From NCBI RefSeq assembly GCF_002443295.1, contig NZ_BAOS01000029.1, positions 1 through 64,000 on the forward strand: a stretch of DNA of 64,000 bases, in the 5' to 3' direction. A program made the position numbers and the translations under genes. The DNA is from Candidatus Scalindua japonica (GTDB lineage Bacteria; Planctomycetota; Brocadiia; Brocadiales; Scalinduaceae). The notes below the pieces were generated by a model. That model saw only the letters and a list, made by a program, of their open reading frames with translations. It made no database searches and was not told where the DNA came from. Shown in pieces: positions 37,801 to 48,784 of this stretch. How positions within the stretch are numbered: position 1 is the stretch's first letter; every line of letters starts with the position of its first letter.

Positions 37801-38989
37801 CGATAAAGGTCGTCAGATTGAAAAGCATGTTGTGCCGCTTGGTGCATCGATTCTGGTAAAAGATAACGAAAAAATAGCAGTGAATCGAGCAATTGTCAAA
37901 TGGGATCCTCATATGACTCCAATTCTGGCTGAGATGTCGGGAAAGGCCCGTTTTGAAGATATAATAGAAAATAAAACGATGCGGAAAGAATATGACTCTG
38001 TAACGCGTATTAAAAGAAAAGTGATTGTAGAGCATAAAGGTGACCTTCATCCTCAAATAATTATTGAGGACAGTACCGGGAAGATTCAGGGGCTTTACCC
38101 GATACCGGAAAAAGCGCATATCGAAGTAGAAGAGAATACAAAGGTTGTTGCTGGAACACTTCTTGCCAAGACACCCAGGGAGATTACAAGGACGGAAGAT
38201 ATTACTGGTGGATTGCCACGAGTATCAGAGATTTTTGAGGCAAGAAGACCAAAGGATCCTGCAGTGATGAGTGAGATAGATGGTACGGTTGAACTTGGTG
38301 AAAAGAAGAGGGGTAAAAGGACAATAATAGTAAAAGGTGAATCAGGAATGGAGGTAGACCATCTTGTACCTCGTGGTAAGCACTTGCGGGTTCATAGGGG
38401 AGATCGTGTAAAAGCGGGAGATGCATTAGTTGAAGGTCCTCTTGTTCTTCAAGATATTTTGAGGATATGTGGTGAAGAGGAGTTGCAGCAGTATACGTTA
38501 AAAGAGGTTCAAAATGTTTACCGCTCGCAGAATGTGCCAATCGATGATAAGCATGTTGAGATAATTATTGCGCAAATGTTAAGAAAAGTGGAGGTAAGCG
38601 AACCCAATGATACGGATTTGTTGCCGGGAACAGTTCTTGATAAATTTAAATTTAAAGCAATAAATATGGAAGTTACGCAAAAAGGAGGCAAGCCTGCCGC
38701 AGCAGAGCCACTGTTGTTGGGAATTACCAAGGCGTCCGTTCAATCTGAAAGCTTTATTTCTGCTGCATCATTCCAGGAAACAACTAAGGTGCTGACTAAG
38801 GCTGCTTTGGAAGGGAGCAGGGACAAGCTTGTGGGGTTAAAGGAAAATGTGATTCTTGGGCATTTGGTTCCAACTGGCACAGGGTATAAACCGTACCACA
38901 AGATGCTTATGAAGAAAGATGAAATAGAAACAACAACAGATGATAAAATAGAAGAGAAGGGTGAGTTGTTGTCAACATTGTCCAATTGA
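34871..38989 (+). CDS. rpoC: RNA polymerase beta' subunit
   Basis: The 1372-residue beta' subunit contains the catalytic [12 protein letters not shown] motif near residues 454-461. The N-terminal zinc site ([23 protein letters not shown]) and the second zinc-binding region ([10 protein letters not shown] and [13 protein letters not shown]) are intact. The trigger loop and bridge helix regions ([13 protein letters not shown]) are conserved. It follows rpoB with a gap of 91 bases, and rpsL begins 16 bases downstream. Confidence 0.97.
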   Translation: MTAGTYEKINEYSSVKISLASTEDVKSRSYGEVKKPETINYRTYRAEKDGLFCERIFGPERNWECFCGKYKGIKHKGVVCDRCGVKVTHSRVRRKRMGHIGLAAPVVHIWFFKAMPSRIGTLLGMKTNVLERIIYFQGYVVIDAGTTPLKEYQLLTVDEFAEAQEKYGVGSFSADMGAEAIRTILRNLDLEKTSKDLRIALKETKSKQRTKDIIKRLAIVESFKDSGNEPEWMVMDAVPVIPPDLRPLVLLESGDFASSDLNDLYRRIINRNNRLKKLIDLNAPEVIIRNEKRMLQQAVDALFDNGRGKRPILGSNSRPLKSLTDMIKGKQGRFRENLLGKRVDYSARSVIVVGPEQKLSQCGIPKKIALELFQPFIIRRLREIGLADTIKSAKKMLVRQDEEVWDILDDVVRKHLVLLNRAPTLHRMGIQAFEPILVEGNAIKLHPLVCRGFNADFDGDQMAVHLPLSVEAQIEARTLMLSTNNIFSPASGEPVITPSQDIVLGIYYLTTMIGSKESEEKLKSFSHYDEVLMAYALNKVRVHTQIKLRLDNGKIVRNEAGELVQKGLCATTVGRVVFNETLPPEMPFYNYPLDHQSIKSVIQDCYKILGKKATIDLLDKVKEIGFKECTKAGLSLSIMDLRMPKKKSQILEKTQKEVEKTQKLYHRGIITEGERYNQVIDTWTYAGEMVAEEMLDELKNDIRDGKPYVNPVYLMSASGARGSTQQLRQLAGMRGLMAKPSGKIIEMPIKANFREGLSVLEYFSSTHGARKGLADTALKTADSGYLTRKLADVAQNVIITRYDCGTVNGISKSAVYRGDRVEVPLYRIITGRVSLNNIVDLIKDEEIVKENELITEEKAKRIEALGYEKIRVRSPLTCEVAQGMCVKCFGMDLSKGKMIEEGTAAGIIAAESIGEPGTQLTMKTFHIGGTATRSIEESEIKVRRAGRVNYSDGLNVVENPDGENITLSGNGEIYIVNDKGRQIEKHVVPLGASILVKDNEKIAVNRAIVKWDPHMTPILAEMSGKARFEDIIENKTMRKEYDSVTRIKRKVIVEHKGDLHPQIIIEDSTGKIQGLYPIPEKAHIEVEENTKVVAGTLLAKTPREITRTEDITGGLPRVSEIFEARRPKDPAVMSEIDGTVELGEKKRGKRTIIVKGESGMEVDHLVPRGKHLRVHRGDRVKAGDALVEGPLVLQDILRICGEEELQQYTLKEVQNVYRSQNVPIDDKHVEIIIAQMLRKVEVSEPNDTDLLPGTVLDKFKFKAINMEVTQKGGKPAAAEPLLLGITKASVQSESFISAASFQETTKVLTKAALEGSRDKLVGLKENVILGHLVPTGTGYKPYHKMLMKKDEIETTTDDKIEEKGELLSTLSN

Positions 38990-39005
38990 GATAGGGGAAT
39001 AACAA

Positions 39006-39377
39006 ATGCCTACCATAAATCAGTTAGTAAGAAAAGGTAGAAAAAAAATAAAAAGTAAAAGTAAAAGCCTTGATTTGGAAAGATGTCCACAAAAGAAAGG
39101 CGTTTGCCTTCAGGTCATGACGCGGACACCAAAAAAACCAAACTCTGCTTTAAGGAAAGTGGCCCGCGTTAGATTGACTAACGGAAAGGAAGTTACGGCT
39201 TATATTCCGGGTGAAGGTCACAACCTGCAGGAACATTCTATCGTGTTGCTGAGGGGTGGGAGAGTGCGAGACCTGCCGGGTGTAAAATATCATATAATAA
39301 GAGGTAGATTGGACACGGCTGGTGTAGAAGGTAGAAAGCGTGGTAGGTCTAAATATGGGTCTAAGAGTCCTAAATAA
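39006..39377 (+). CDS. rpsL: Ribosomal protein S12
   Basis: The 123-residue decoding-centre protein carries [20 protein letters not shown] and [29 protein letters not shown]. The lysines in PKKPNS and GRVRDLPG that influence streptomycin sensitivity are in wild-type context at the first site. It starts 16 bases after rpoC, linking the rif and str gene groups. Confidence 0.97.
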   Translation: MPTINQLVRKGRKKIKSKSKSLDLERCPQKKGVCLQVMTRTPKKPNSALRKVARVRLTNGKEVTAYIPGEGHNLQEHSIVLLRGGRVRDLPGVKYHIIRGRLDTAGVEGRKRGRSKYGSKSPK

Positions 39378-39419
39378 TTTCTGAATTAATTTGTTAAATA
39401 GTGAAGTGGGAGGCAATAC

Positions 39420-39893
39420 ATGGCGCTGGAATATAGAAGTACAGAATCTTTTCTTAAGCCTGACGTACGTTTTGGAAGTATGTTAGTAACTAAGTTTATT
39501 AATAACTTAATGCATAAAGGAAAGAAGAGTGTTGCGGAGAAGCTGTTTTATAAAGCCATGGATGTGATAAAAACTAGATTTGAAGATAAAGAACCGCTAG
39601 AGATATTTGAAACAGCTGTTGGTAATGTGAAGCCGTTGGTTGAAGTGAAATCAAAGCGTGTTGGTGGAGCCACTTATCAGGTGCCGATTGAGGTGTCAAA
39701 AAAGAGACAGATGTCACTGTCGATAAGGTGGATTCTCGCTGCAATGCGAAGCAAAAAGGGTAAGGCGACATATCTAAAACTTGCAGATGAGCTTACTGAC
39801 GCATATAAAAAGCAAGGTGTATCAATTACAAAAAGGGAAAATACACACAAAATGGCGGAAGCAAACAAGGCTTTTGCTCATTTTGCATGGTAG
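39420..39893 (+). CDS. rpsG: Ribosomal protein S7
   Basis: The 157-residue S7 nucleates assembly of the 30S head. Motifs are SMLVTKFINNLMHKGKKSVAEKLFYKAMD, VGGATYQVPIEVSKKRQMSLSIRW and THKMAEANKAFAHFAW. GGGAGG precedes the start. fusA follows after 18 bases. Confidence 0.97.
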   Translation: MALEYRSTESFLKPDVRFGSMLVTKFINNLMHKGKKSVAEKLFYKAMDVIKTRFEDKEPLEIFETAVGNVKPLVEVKSKRVGGATYQVPIEVSKKRQMSLSIRWILAAMRSKKGKATYLKLADELTDAYKKQGVSITKRENTHKMAEANKAFAHFAW

Positions 39894-39911
39894 TGTTTAA
39901 TTGAGTATATT

Positions 39912-41975
39912 ATGGGAAAAGATAAACTAACTAACCTTAGAAATATTGGAATTGCCGCTCACATAGATGCGGGGAAAACAACAACTACGGAACGTATACT
40001 CTTCTATACCGGAAAGAATTTTAAATTGGGTGAGGTTCACGAAGGTACTGCAACCATGGACTGGATGGAGGAGGAACAAAAACGTGGTATTACTATTACG
40101 TCCGCCGCAACCACATGTTTCTGGAATGATTATCAGATAAACGTAATAGATACTCCGGGACACGTAGATTTTACCATCGAAGTTGAAAGATCTCTGAGGG
40201 TTCTTGACGGTGCAATATGTGTTTTTTGTGGCGTTGGGGGTGTTGAAGCGCAAACTGAGACCGTGTGGAGACAAGCTAATAAATATAAAGTACCACGGAT
40301 CTGTTTCGTTAATAAAATGGATAGAATGGGTGCTGATTTTATAAAAGTATTTAATGATATCAAAGAAAAATTAAACAAGAACATTGTTCCAATACAACTT
40401 CCCGTTGGTAAAGAAAAAAACTTTGATGGTATGGTTGATTTAATAAAAATGAAGGCTATAATAACTACCCGTGATGATGACAAATCTGGCTCAGAGTTTG
40501 AAGAGCGTGAAATACCTGAGAATTTGTTGGAGGATGCAAAGGTATATAGAGAAATGATGCTGGAGGGCATTGCTGACAAGGTAGATTGGTTTATGGACAA
40601 ATATTTAAGTGAGAATGCCTTCAGTGAAGAAGAAATTATGAGTGCTTTGCGTGAAGGGACTATAAAGTATGGTTTAATGCCGGTATTGTGTGGGTCAGCT
40701 TTTAAAAACAGGGGAGTTCAGCAGCTGCTTGATGCAGTGTGTAGTTATTTACCATCACCTTTGGATATTCCTCCTGTAAAAGGTATAAATGTAAAAGATG
40801 ATTCTGACACAGAAATGAAGCCTGCTGTAGACGAGCATTTAAGCGCTCTCGCTTTCAAGATAGCATCAGACAAACATGGGGATCTAACATATTTACGTGT
40901 TTATTCCGGTACGCTTACATCAGGTCAAAGGCTTTATAATCCAAGGGCAAGAAAGAAAGAACTGGCAAGTCGTCTCTACAGTATGCATGCGGATAAACGT
41001 GAGCAACTGGAGAGTGCTTCGGCAGGTGATATTGTGGCAGTAGTGGGGTTTAAAGATACTGGTACGGGAGATACGATATGTGAAGAAGCTCATCCTGTAA
41101 TTCTGGAGAAAATAGAATTCCCGGAAACAGTTATCTCTATGGCGATAGAGCCTAAGACAGAAGCAGAAAAAGAGAAATTGGCCCTTGTTCTGGCTAAATT
41201 GGCTAAAGAGGATCCCACTTTTAAGGTCCATACTGATAATGAAACAAGCCAATTGATTATTTCTGGAATGGGTGAGTTGCATCTTGAGGTCTTAAAAAAC
41301 AGGATGCTGAGTGAATATAAAGTGAATGCAAATGTTGGGGCTCCTCGGGTTTCATATAGAGAAACAATAGGTCGAGAAGCAGAGATAGACGAAAAATTTG
41401 TAAAGCAGACAGGTGGGCGTGGACAATACGCACGTATAGAAATTAAGCTTGAACCGCATAAAGGAGAAAAGTCAGTTGAATTTGTAGACCTGATAAAAGG
41501 CGGTGCTATTACTAAGCCTTATATAAAATCTATAGAAAAGGGTATCATAGACACGGCAAAGAGTGGTGTGTCTGGTGGTTATCCTCTTGTAGATATAAAA
41601 GTGACGTTGTTGGATGGAGATATGCACACTGTTGATTCGTCAGAGTTTGCCTTTTATAATGTTGCGGGTATTGCCTTGAGGAAGGCAGTAGAGAAGGCAA
41701 AGTCTATATTGCTAGAGCCAATAATGAAAATAGAGGTAACAGTTCCTGAGAGTTATCTTGGTGATGTTCTTGGCGATTTTAATAGTAGAAGAGCTATAGT
41801 CGACGAGATGGTTAATGATGGAGATCTAAGGATAGTTAAAGGCAAGATACCGCTAGCTGAAACGTTTGGATATTCGAGCGTTATTAGGTCGATTACTCAA
41901 GGCAGGGGAACGTATACTATGGAGCCTTGCGAGTATAAACCGGCACCGGCTAAAGTTTTTAGCAATGTAACATAA
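39912..41975 (+). CDS. fusA: Elongation factor G
   Basis: The 687-residue translocase has five domains. GTP-binding motifs are [33 protein letters not shown] and NKMDRMGAD. Domain IV ([12 protein letters not shown]) and domain V (SRRAIVDEM...EMFGYSS-like [12 protein letters not shown]) are intact. It is a canonical EF-G in str operon position between rpsG and tuf. Confidence 0.96.
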   Translation: MGKDKLTNLRNIGIAAHIDAGKTTTTERILFYTGKNFKLGEVHEGTATMDWMEEEQKRGITITSAATTCFWNDYQINVIDTPGHVDFTIEVERSLRVLDGAICVFCGVGGVEAQTETVWRQANKYKVPRICFVNKMDRMGADFIKVFNDIKEKLNKNIVPIQLPVGKEKNFDGMVDLIKMKAIITTRDDDKSGSEFEEREIPENLLEDAKVYREMMLEGIADKVDWFMDKYLSENAFSEEEIMSALREGTIKYGLMPVLCGSAFKNRGVQQLLDAVCSYLPSPLDIPPVKGINVKDDSDTEMKPAVDEHLSALAFKIASDKHGDLTYLRVYSGTLTSGQRLYNPRARKKELASRLYSMHADKREQLESASAGDIVAVVGFKDTGTGDTICEEAHPVILEKIEFPETVISMAIEPKTEAEKEKLALVLAKLAKEDPTFKVHTDNETSQLIISGMGELHLEVLKNRMLSEYKVNANVGAPRVSYRETIGREAEIDEKFVKQTGGRGQYARIEIKLEPHKGEKSVEFVDLIKGGAITKPYIKSIEKGIIDTAKSGVSGGYPLVDIKVTLLDGDMHTVDSSEFAFYNVAGIALRKAVEKAKSILLEPIMKIEVTVPESYLGDVLGDFNSRRAIVDEMVNDGDLRIVKGKIPLAETFGYSSVIRSITQGRGTYTMEPCEYKPAPAKVFSNVT

Positions 41976-42016
41976 TTTTAGATAATTAATAAGCTGTTTT
42001 AGGAGGTGAAAGAGGT

Positions 42017-43219
42017 ATGGCGAAGGAAGTATTTGAAAGGACTAAGCCACATGTAAATGTTGGCACGATAGGTCATGTGGACCATGGTAAGACTACGTTG
42101 ACGTCGGTGATTACAAATACAATGGCGGCGAGTGGGCAAGCCAAGGCGAGGGCCTTTGATTCAATAGACAATGCGCCGGAGGAGAGGGAGAGGGGTATAA
42201 CGATAGCGATAGCGCATGTTGAATATGAGACAGAGAAGAGGCATTATGCTCATGTTGATTGTCCTGGCCATGCTGATTATGTAAAGAATATGATAACCGG
42301 TGCTGCTCAGATGGATGGTGCAATATTGGTGGTGAGTGCGCCGGATGGTCCTATGCCTCAGACGCGAGAGCACATATTGCTTGCGAGGCAGGTGGGTGTT
42401 CCGAGGATAGTTGTATTTATGAATAAGATGGACCAGTTGGAAGATCCCGAGCTGGTGGAGTTGGTAGAGATGGAGATTCGGGAGTTGTTGTGTAAATATG
42501 AGTTTCCGGGTGACGATATACCTGTGATCAAGGGCTCTGCGATAAAGGCTGCAGAATGTGCCTGTGGGAAGAGGGAGTGTGAGCATTGTGGTCGTATACA
42601 CGAGTTGATGGATGCGCTTGATAGTTATATACCTGATCCGGTTCGTGAGACGGACAAACCGTTTTTGATGTCAATAGAAGATGTGTTTAGTATAAAGGGT
42701 CGAGGGACTGTGGGCACAGGCCGAATGGAACGTGGTGTGTTAAAGGTTGGAGACGAGGTAGATATCGTTGGTATGGTCAAGGAGATAAGAAAGACGACTT
42801 GTACAGGGGTTGAGATGTTTAATAAGACTCTTGAAGAGGGTATGGCTGGTGACAATGTTGGCGTGTTGCTGAGAGGGGTTGAGAAGGATGATTTGGAGCG
42901 AGGTCAGGTGTTGGCGAAACCAGGCAGTATAACACCGCATACCAAGTTTGAGGCGGAGGCATATATATTGACGAAAGAAGAGGGTGGCAGGCATACGCCT
43001 TTTTTTAATGGATACAGGCCTCAGTTTTATTTCAGGACAACGGATGTAACAGGAGTGGCGACGTTATTGGGTGGTGCGGAGATGGTGATGCCCGGTGACA
43101 ATGCTAATTTGCAGATAGAGTTGATAACGCCGATAGCGATGGATAAGGAGTTGCGGTTTGCCATAAGAGAAGGTGGAAAGACCGTAGGCGCTGGTGTTGT
43201 TACTAAAATTATTGAATAA
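42017..43219 (+). CDS. tuf: Elongation factor Tu, second copy
   Basis: This 400-residue EF-Tu duplicates the gene at 26194. Residues 1-119 and 258-400 are nearly identical in both copies. Most substitutions fall between residues 120 and 257, including C-A-C-G-K-R-E-C around 181-188 in place of C-G-C-A-K-T-E-C. The four cysteines 181, 183, 188 and 191 are kept. A strong AGGAGGTGA site precedes the ATG. It sits in the str operon position after fusA and before rpsJ. Confidence 0.96.
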   Translation: MAKEVFERTKPHVNVGTIGHVDHGKTTLTSVITNTMAASGQAKARAFDSIDNAPEERERGITIAIAHVEYETEKRHYAHVDCPGHADYVKNMITGAAQMDGAILVVSAPDGPMPQTREHILLARQVGVPRIVVFMNKMDQLEDPELVELVEMEIRELLCKYEFPGDDIPVIKGSAIKAAECACGKRECEHCGRIHELMDALDSYIPDPVRETDKPFLMSIEDVFSIKGRGTVGTGRMERGVLKVGDEVDIVGMVKEIRKTTCTGVEMFNKTLEEGMAGDNVGVLLRGVEKDDLERGQVLAKPGSITPHTKFEAEAYILTKEEGGRHTPFFNGYRPQFYFRTTDVTGVATLLGGAEMVMPGDNANLQIELITPIAMDKELRFAIREGGKTVGAGVVTKIIE

Positions 43220-43234
43220 ATAGAATATTAAGCC

Positions 43235-43552
43235 ATGGGAAACAATATAGATTATAAAATCAGGATTAGGATGGAAGCTTACGATCATAGGATACTCGAT
43301 CAATCTGCTGCGGAAATAATGGATACTGCCAAACGCACGGGAGCAAAAGTGTCTGGCCCGATTCCTTTGCCAACCCGTATGGAGAGGTATACGGTTCTTC
43401 GCTCACCGCATGTGGATAAAAAGTCCAGAGAACAATTTGAAATTAGAACTCACAAGCGGCTGATAGATATCATTGAGCCAACTCCGAAAACAGTTGATGC
43501 ATTGAATAAACTTAATATGCCTGCTGGGATCGAGATAAAGATAAAAGCATAG
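43235..43552 (+). CDS. rpsJ: Ribosomal protein S10 (NusE)
   Basis: The 105-residue S10 shows [29 protein letters not shown] and [36 protein letters not shown]. It also acts with NusB and NusG in antitermination; both partners are encoded in this window. It begins the S10 group 15 bases after tuf. Confidence 0.96.
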   Translation: MGNNIDYKIRIRMEAYDHRILDQSAAEIMDTAKRTGAKVSGPIPLPTRMERYTVLRSPHVDKKSREQFEIRTHKRLIDIIEPTPKTVDALNKLNMPAGIEIKIKA

Positions 43553-43607
43553 GGCTTTGTTGAGTTTTAAAGAAAGAATTTTTGGTAAAATTTTATAGGT
43601 GCTTTAT

Positions 43608-44243
43608 ATGATTGCAGGATTACTCGGAAAAAAATTAGGTATGACTCAGATTTTTAGTAAGGAGGGCGGGTTGATACCGGTAACGTTATTGCAGGCAGGT
43701 CCTTGTGATCTCTTGCAAATAAAAACCAATGAAAATGATGGATATTCAGCCTTACAGCTTGGATTTGATGAGAGGAAGAAAAAGAGGTCTTCGAAAGCAG
43801 AGATAGGGCATTGTTCAAAGGTAAAGACAGGGGTGAAAAGATTAATAAGGGAGTTTCGTACCGATACAATAGGTGAAGAATATAAGCAAGGACAGGCTCT
43901 GACAGTTGCTGTTTTTGATGATGTGAAGTCGATAGATGTTACTGGTACCAGTAAAGGTAAAGGCTTTGCGGGTGCTATGAAGAGGTGGGGTTTTCGTGGA
44001 GGTCCAGCTACACACGGGTGTACTACGCCAAGGAGTGCTGGTTCCGTTGGTGCTGGTACAAGCCCAGGACATGTGCATAAAGGTAAAAAGATGGCGGGGA
44101 GAATGGGTGGTAAGAGAATTACAGTGAAAAACCTGAATGTAATAAAGGTAGATACGGATAGGAATCTTCTTGTAGTTAAAGGGGCGGTGCCTGGTCCAAA
44201 TGGTGGATATATAATTATACGAAAGAGTAGAAGCGAATTATGA
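43608..44243 (+). CDS. rplC: Ribosomal protein L3
   Basis: The 211-residue L3 opens with IAGLLGKKLGMTQIF and has the central GKGFAGAMKRWGFRGGPATHG loop that reaches the peptidyl transferase centre, and the glutamine-free GTSPGHVHKGKKMAGRMGG segment. ATG 43608 is preferred over GTG 43599, because the family starts two or three residues before GLLGKK. It overlaps rplD by four bases. Confidence 0.95.
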   Translation: MIAGLLGKKLGMTQIFSKEGGLIPVTLLQAGPCDLLQIKTNENDGYSALQLGFDERKKKRSSKAEIGHCSKVKTGVKRLIREFRTDTIGEEYKQGQALTVAVFDDVKSIDVTGTSKGKGFAGAMKRWGFRGGPATHGCTTPRSAGSVGAGTSPGHVHKGKKMAGRMGGKRITVKNLNVIKVDTDRNLLVVKGAVPGPNGGYIIIRKSRSEL

Positions 44244-44857
44244 TAAAAGTGCCAGTTTTTGATAGTGATGGAAATTCTTTGGAAGATGCGTCTTTTTCAG
44301 AAGAAAGTTTTGGTGGTAAGGTGCGTATGGGGCTATTGAGAGATGTGGTTATTATGCACGAGGCAAATCATAGGAGGGGGACGGCATCGACTAAAACTCG
44401 TGGAGAAGTCAAGGGTGGTGGTAAGAAGCCGTGGAAGCAGAAACATACGGGCAGAGCAAGGGTAGGTGATATTCGTTCTCCGATATGGAAAGGTGGTGGA
44501 GTTGTTTTCGGGCCTAGACCAAGAGATTACTCTTTTTCTATGCATCGTAAGGCTAAAAAGGTTGCTTTGCAATCTGCGATTTTGTCTAAATTGAAAGATA
44601 ATGAAGTGGTATTGGTTGATAAGCTTGAATTGGATTCGCCAAGTACAAAGAAAATGGCAAATTTATTAAAAAGTTTGGAAATCAGAGAAGGTTGTCTTCT
44701 CGTGATTCGAGAGTTCGATGAAACGATTTGGAAATCTACCAGAAATATTTATAACGTGAAGGTCAGGGTTTCTTCTGACTTGAATGCGTATGATGTGGTA
44801 AAATACAAGAAACTGCTAGTGGTTAAAGATGTTTTAGATAATCTGAAATTTGAATAA
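44240..44857 (+). CDS. rplD: Ribosomal protein L4
   Basis: The 205-residue L4 lines the exit tunnel. It has RRGTASTKTRGEVKGGGKKPWKQKHTGRARVGDIRSPIWKGGGVVFGP, the extended tunnel loop. It starts within the rplC stop region (ATGATAA overlap). In enterobacteria L4 regulates the S10 operon; no such leader was identified here. Confidence 0.95.
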   Translation: MIKVPVFDSDGNSLEDASFSEESFGGKVRMGLLRDVVIMHEANHRRGTASTKTRGEVKGGGKKPWKQKHTGRARVGDIRSPIWKGGGVVFGPRPRDYSFSMHRKAKKVALQSAILSKLKDNEVVLVDKLELDSPSTKKMANLLKSLEIREGCLLVIREFDETIWKSTRNIYNVKVRVSSDLNAYDVVKYKKLLVVKDVLDNLKFE

Positions 44858-44889
44858 ATTAATCGAAGGTAAATTAAGAAAATATTATT

Positions 44890-45171
44890 ATGGATTATTA
44901 TCAGATAGTTAAAAAGCCTTTGTCTTCAGAAAAAAGTGTGGGAGATAGAGAATCGTCAAATTCATATCACTTTGAGGTAGATAAAAAGGCAAATAAAATC
45001 CAGGTGAAAGAGGCGATAGAGAAGCTGTTTGAAGTAAATGTTTTAACTGTTCGTACTTTAAACAGAATTGGAAAGACAAGGAAATATAGAAATAAAATAT
45101 ACAAAACAAGTGGGTGGAAAAAGGCAATAGTGACTTTGAAAGAAGGAGACCGGATTGACCTTGGTTACTAA
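44890..45171 (+). CDS. rplW: Ribosomal protein L23
   Basis: The 93-residue L23 sits at the exit tunnel and docks the signal recognition particle. Motifs are IVKKPLSSEKS, HFEVDKKANKIQVKEAIEKLFEVNVLTVRTLN and WKKAIVTLKEGDRIDL. Length and order are canonical. Confidence 0.94.
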   Translation: MDYYQIVKKPLSSEKSVGDRESSNSYHFEVDKKANKIQVKEAIEKLFEVNVLTVRTLNRIGKTRKYRNKIYKTSGWKKAIVTLKEGDRIDLGY

Positions 45172-45202
45172 AAAGTTATGAAAATTTGAAAGTGTGATAT
45201 AA

Positions 45203-46039
45203 ATGGGAATAAAACGATACAAACCTACGACTAATGGAAGGCGGCTTGGAACTGTCTCTGATTTTTCAGAGATAACAAGAGTTGCTCCTGAGAAAAAATT
45301 ATTGCTTCCTGTTAATAAAAAGGGGGGAAGAAATAATGAGGGTAAAATTACCGTCAGGCATCGAGGTGGTGGGAGCAAGAGAAAGTATAGAATTGTTGAC
45401 TTTAAAAGAGATAAGCATGGGGTTCCGGCTAAAGTTGCCACGATAGAGTACGACCCTAATCGTTCTGCCAACATCGCATTGCTGCATTATCTCGATGGCG
45501 AAAAACGTTATATATTGGCACCTGTTGGTTTGGTTGTTGGAAATCAAGTAATATCTGGTGAAAAAGTAGAGCTTCAAACGGGGAATAGTATGCCTCTAAA
45601 AAATATTCATTTGGGGATAGAAGTTCACAATATTGAATTAAGGCCTGGAGAGGGTGGAAAAATTGTTAAATCAGCAGGAAGTGTTGCTCGTGTTTTAGCT
45701 AAAGATGGTAAATACGTACAAATAGTGCTTCCTTCCGGTGAAGTCAGAAAGATTTTCCATGAATGTAGAGCTACTGTGGGTCGTGTTGGTAATACCGATC
45801 ATATGGGCAATAGACTTGGAAAGGCTGGTAGGAGCAGATGGAAAGGGCGCAGGCCGCATGTAAGAGGTACGGCAATGAATCCTGTAGCACATCCTCTGGG
45901 TGGTGGTGAGGGTAGGAGCCACGGTGGTAGGCATCCATGTTCTCCGACAGGCGTTTTGGCAAAGGGTGGAAAGACAAGAAAGAGGAAGGCTACAAGTAAT
46001 AAATTCATAGTAAGAAAAAGAAAGTCTAGGCGTAATTAA
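45203..46039 (+). CDS. rplB: Ribosomal protein L2
   Basis: The 278-residue L2 binds 23S rRNA near the peptidyl transferase centre. It contains [36 protein letters not shown] and the C-terminal [29 protein letters not shown] with the conserved histidine. This is the normal length. Confidence 0.97.
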   Translation: MGIKRYKPTTNGRRLGTVSDFSEITRVAPEKKLLLPVNKKGGRNNEGKITVRHRGGGSKRKYRIVDFKRDKHGVPAKVATIEYDPNRSANIALLHYLDGEKRYILAPVGLVVGNQVISGEKVELQTGNSMPLKNIHLGIEVHNIELRPGEGGKIVKSAGSVARVLAKDGKYVQIVLPSGEVRKIFHECRATVGRVGNTDHMGNRLGKAGRSRWKGRRPHVRGTAMNPVAHPLGGGEGRSHGGRHPCSPTGVLAKGGKTRKRKATSNKFIVRKRKSRRN

Positions 46040-46077
46040 TTCTAGTTAATATTAATTTATAAAAAAGAGTTTAAATT

Positions 46078-46347
46078 ATGGGACGTTCAGTTAAAAAAGG
46101 CCCTTATGTAGATAGTAAATTACTTAAGAAAGTATTAAAGCAGAGGGATTCTGGTGTTAAAGACCCAATACGTACATGGTCTCGAAGTTGTATAATTATT
46201 CCGGAATTTGTGTCGCATACATTTATGGTACATAATGGTAAGATTTTCCAAAAACTGTTTATTATGGAAGATATGGTTGGACACAAACTTGGAGAATTTG
46301 CACCAACGAGGACTTATAGGGGTCATGGTGGAACAAAGAAGAAGTAA
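46078..46347 (+). CDS. rpsS: Ribosomal protein S19
   Basis: The 89-residue head protein shows [42 protein letters not shown] and [18 protein letters not shown]. It is canonical in size and position between rplB and rplV. Confidence 0.96.
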   Translation: MGRSVKKGPYVDSKLLKKVLKQRDSGVKDPIRTWSRSCIIIPEFVSHTFMVHNGKIFQKLFIMEDMVGHKLGEFAPTRTYRGHGGTKKK

Positions 46348-46391
46348 AAGTTTTAACGTAGATTGAATTTATATAATAATTAAATATTAAA

Positions 46392-46730
46392 ATGAATTTT
46401 AAAGCAAGCTGTAGATATGTTAAGATGTCTCCGACAAAAACTAGATATGTTGTTGATCTAATAAGGGGAAAGTCAGTAAATCATGCTTTAGAGGCATTGA
46501 GATTGACAAATAAAAGGGCGTCTTTCTTTGTCGATAAAACGCTGAGGGCGGCAATTGCAGGTGCCAGTGAAAACCAGAGTATAGATATTGATTCTTTGTA
46601 TGTAAAAGAAGTATATGTAGACGGTGGTCCGGCACGTAAATGGTTTAGGCCAAGGGCAAGAGGCGTTTCGTCAATGATAAAAAAACGTACAAGTCATATA
46701 TCTCTGGTATTGTCTGACGAGAAGGAATAG
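46392..46730 (+). CDS. rplV: Ribosomal protein L22
   Basis: The 112-residue L22 has KMSPTKTRYVVDLIRGKSVNHALEAL, the tunnel hairpin VDGGPARKWFRPRARGVSSMIKKRTSHI and a short C-terminal tail. A 79-base gap without a visible gene separates it from rpsC. Confidence 0.95.
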   Translation: MNFKASCRYVKMSPTKTRYVVDLIRGKSVNHALEALRLTNKRASFFVDKTLRAAIAGASENQSIDIDSLYVKEVYVDGGPARKWFRPRARGVSSMIKKRTSHISLVLSDEKE

Positions 46731-46809
46731 GTATAGGTTCTTTGTTTGCAGAAGAGGCTTGTATTTATATAATTTCATTTTTTCTGAATTATAGTTTAGA
46801 AAGGCAAAA

Positions 46810-47481
46810 ATGGGTCAAAAAGTTTGTCCAATAGGATTCAGGCTGGGAATAACAGAAAGCTGGCGTTCGCGGTGGTATGCAGATAAGAAGAAATTTGGCA
46901 AATTGCTTGTCGAAGATCAAAGAATAAGAAAATACATTAAAAAAAATTACCGTTTCACAGGAATTCCGAAAGTAGAAATTGAAAGAACGCGCGACGAAGG
47001 TGCTAAGATTATTATCTATTCTACAAGGCCTGGTTTAATTATTGGTCGTAAAGGCTCTGAAATTGAAAAATTAAAAAACGGTATTGAAAAAATAGTTGAG
47101 AAAAGTGTAGAGATCAAGGTTCAGGAAGTTGACAAACCGGAGTTGGAGGCTCAGTTGGTAGCGGAGAACATCGCTGAACAATTACAAAAAAGAGCAGCTT
47201 TTAGAAGAACAATAAAAAAAGCTATAGATGGGACAATAGGACTGGGTGCGAAAGGTATAAAAGTTCAGGTTTCAGGGCGTTTAGCCGGGGCTGAGATAGC
47301 TAGAACGGAAGGTGCTACCAAAGGAAGTATCCCTTTACATACGTTAAGGGCAAATATTGATTATGGATTTGCAGAATCTATGACTACTTATGGTACGATC
47401 GGTGTTAAAGTATGGATATATAAAGGGTTGGTTGATTTGGAAAAAGGAGTAAATTATGCGGTTGATGCCAAAAAGAGTTAA
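46810..47481 (+). CDS. rpsC: Ribosomal protein S3
   Basis: The 223-residue S3 opens with [14 protein letters not shown] and carries the KH domain ([21 protein letters not shown]) and the C-terminal [35 protein letters not shown]. It overlaps the rplP start by 26 bases. Confidence 0.96.
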   Translation: MGQKVCPIGFRLGITESWRSRWYADKKKFGKLLVEDQRIRKYIKKNYRFTGIPKVEIERTRDEGAKIIIYSTRPGLIIGRKGSEIEKLKNGIEKIVEKSVEIKVQEVDKPELEAQLVAENIAEQLQKRAAFRRTIKKAIDGTIGLGAKGIKVQVSGRLAGAEIARTEGATKGSIPLHTLRANIDYGFAESMTTYGTIGVKVWIYKGLVDLEKGVNYAVDAKKS

Positions 47482-47875
47482 ATTTAGAAAGACTCAAAGG
47501 GGAAAAATAAAAGGTAATGCTACAAGGGGAAACACTGTATGTTTTGGTGAGTTTGGTTTGCAGGCTATTGAACAGGGCTGGATTACAGCTCAACATATTG
47601 AGGCAGGTAGGGTTGCAGCTACACAATATATTTCAAGGGAAGGGAAATTAGTTATAAGAATATTCCCTCACAAACCGGTTACTGCAAAACCTATTGAAAC
47701 CAGGATGGGCAAGGGTAAAGGTGAGCCTGATAAATGGGTAGCTGTTGTTAAACCGGGTACTATTCTATATGAGCTGGGAGGCGTGACAGAGGAGATGGCA
47801 AGACAAGCGTTTAATAGAATTGCTTACAAGATGCCAGTGAGGGTTGTTTTTGTTAAGAGGAGAGTGGCGATTTGA
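47456..47875 (+). CDS. rplP: Ribosomal protein L16
   Basis: The 139-residue L16 begins [17 protein letters not shown] and contains the functional loop [23 protein letters not shown] and [22 protein letters not shown] 47456 is chosen because AAAAGGAG lies six bases upstream, inside rpsC. The gene therefore overlaps rpsC by 26 bases, with coupled translation. Confidence 0.95.
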   Translation: MRLMPKRVKFRKTQRGKIKGNATRGNTVCFGEFGLQAIEQGWITAQHIEAGRVAATQYISREGKLVIRIFPHKPVTAKPIETRMGKGKGEPDKWVAVVKPGTILYELGGVTEEMARQAFNRIAYKMPVRVVFVKRRVAI

Positions 47876-48096
47876 AGGCGAGTGAGATTAGAGAAAAATC
47901 GCATCAGGAAATGCTGGATGAGCTTGAGGCTTGCAAAAGAGAGTTGTTAAACTTCAGGTTTCAATGGCAAGCGGGCGAAATACGTAATTCGGCACAATAC
48001 AAACAGATAAGAAAAGATATTGCAAGATTAAAGACCGTTTTGAGGGAAGTAGAATTAAGAAATAATACAGATCATACTAAGAAGAAAGAGGAATAA
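47872..48096 (+). CDS. rpmC: Ribosomal protein L29
   Basis: The 74-residue two-helix protein has the conserved [36 protein letters not shown] pattern. The TTG start overlaps the rplP stop codon by four bases (TTGA) and AGGAG lies about 13 bases upstream. It is slightly longer than E. coli L29 at its charged C-terminus. Confidence 0.93.
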   Translation: MKASEIREKSHQEMLDELEACKRELLNFRFQWQAGEIRNSAQYKQIRKDIARLKTVLREVELRNNTDHTKKKEE

Positions 48097-48105
48097 GAGT
48101 ACATA

Positions 48106-48363
48106 ATGGAAACTGAAAATAATAAAAAACACCGGAAGGCTGTAATAGGTGTAGTTTCAAGTAACAAGATGTTAAAAACGATTACGGTAAAAGCAGAAAG
48201 GCGTGTAAAGCATCCCAAATACGGAAAATATGTTAAAAGAGTAACTGTTTACAAGGCGCATGATGAAGAAAACAAAGCGGTTAACGGAGATAGGGTGGAG
48301 ATTGTAGAGTCACGGCCAATAAGTAAGGATAAGCGCTGGCGATTAGTACGTATTGTGAAATAA
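48106..48363 (+). CDS. rpsQ: Ribosomal protein S17
   Basis: The 85-residue OB-fold protein shows [55 protein letters not shown]. This is the normal position between rpmC and rplN. Confidence 0.95.
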   Translation: METENNKKHRKAVIGVVSSNKMLKTITVKAERRVKHPKYGKYVKRVTVYKAHDEENKAVNGDRVEIVESRPISKDKRWRLVRIVK

Positions 48364-48382
48364 ATATAAGGAAGTTGATAAA

Positions 48383-48751
48383 ATGATAATGGAACAAACC
48401 ATGTTAGATGTTGCCGATAACTCGGGAGCAAAAATGGCAAAATGTATTAAGGTGCTTGGAGGATCAAGACGTGTTTATGCATCAGTTGGTGATATCATTG
48501 TGGTTGCGGTAAAGAAAGCTATTCCAAATGGTGTTGTAAAAAAGGGTGATGTTGCTAAAGGTGTGATTGTTAGGACTAAGAAAAATATAAGACGTGAGGA
48601 TGGTTCTTATTTAAAGTTTGATAGAAATGCGATTGTGATTGTAGATGATGATGGAAGCCCAAAGGGTACCAGAATATTTGGTGCCGTTGCCAGGGAGTTA
48701 AGGCAAAAAAATTTCATGAGAATTATTTCATTAGCTCCTGAAGTAGTTTAA
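48383..48751 (+). CDS. rplN: Ribosomal protein L14
   Basis: The 122-residue L14 has [62 protein letters not shown] and [13 protein letters not shown]. The start may be either of two ATG codons two codons apart. Confidence 0.96.
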   Translation: MIMEQTMLDVADNSGAKMAKCIKVLGGSRRVYASVGDIIVVAVKKAIPNGVVKKGDVAKGVIVRTKKNIRREDGSYLKFDRNAIVIVDDDGSPKGTRIFGAVARELRQKNFMRIISLAPEVV

Positions 48752-48784
48752 ATATAATAATATGAAAGGGATTTTTTAAAAGAT

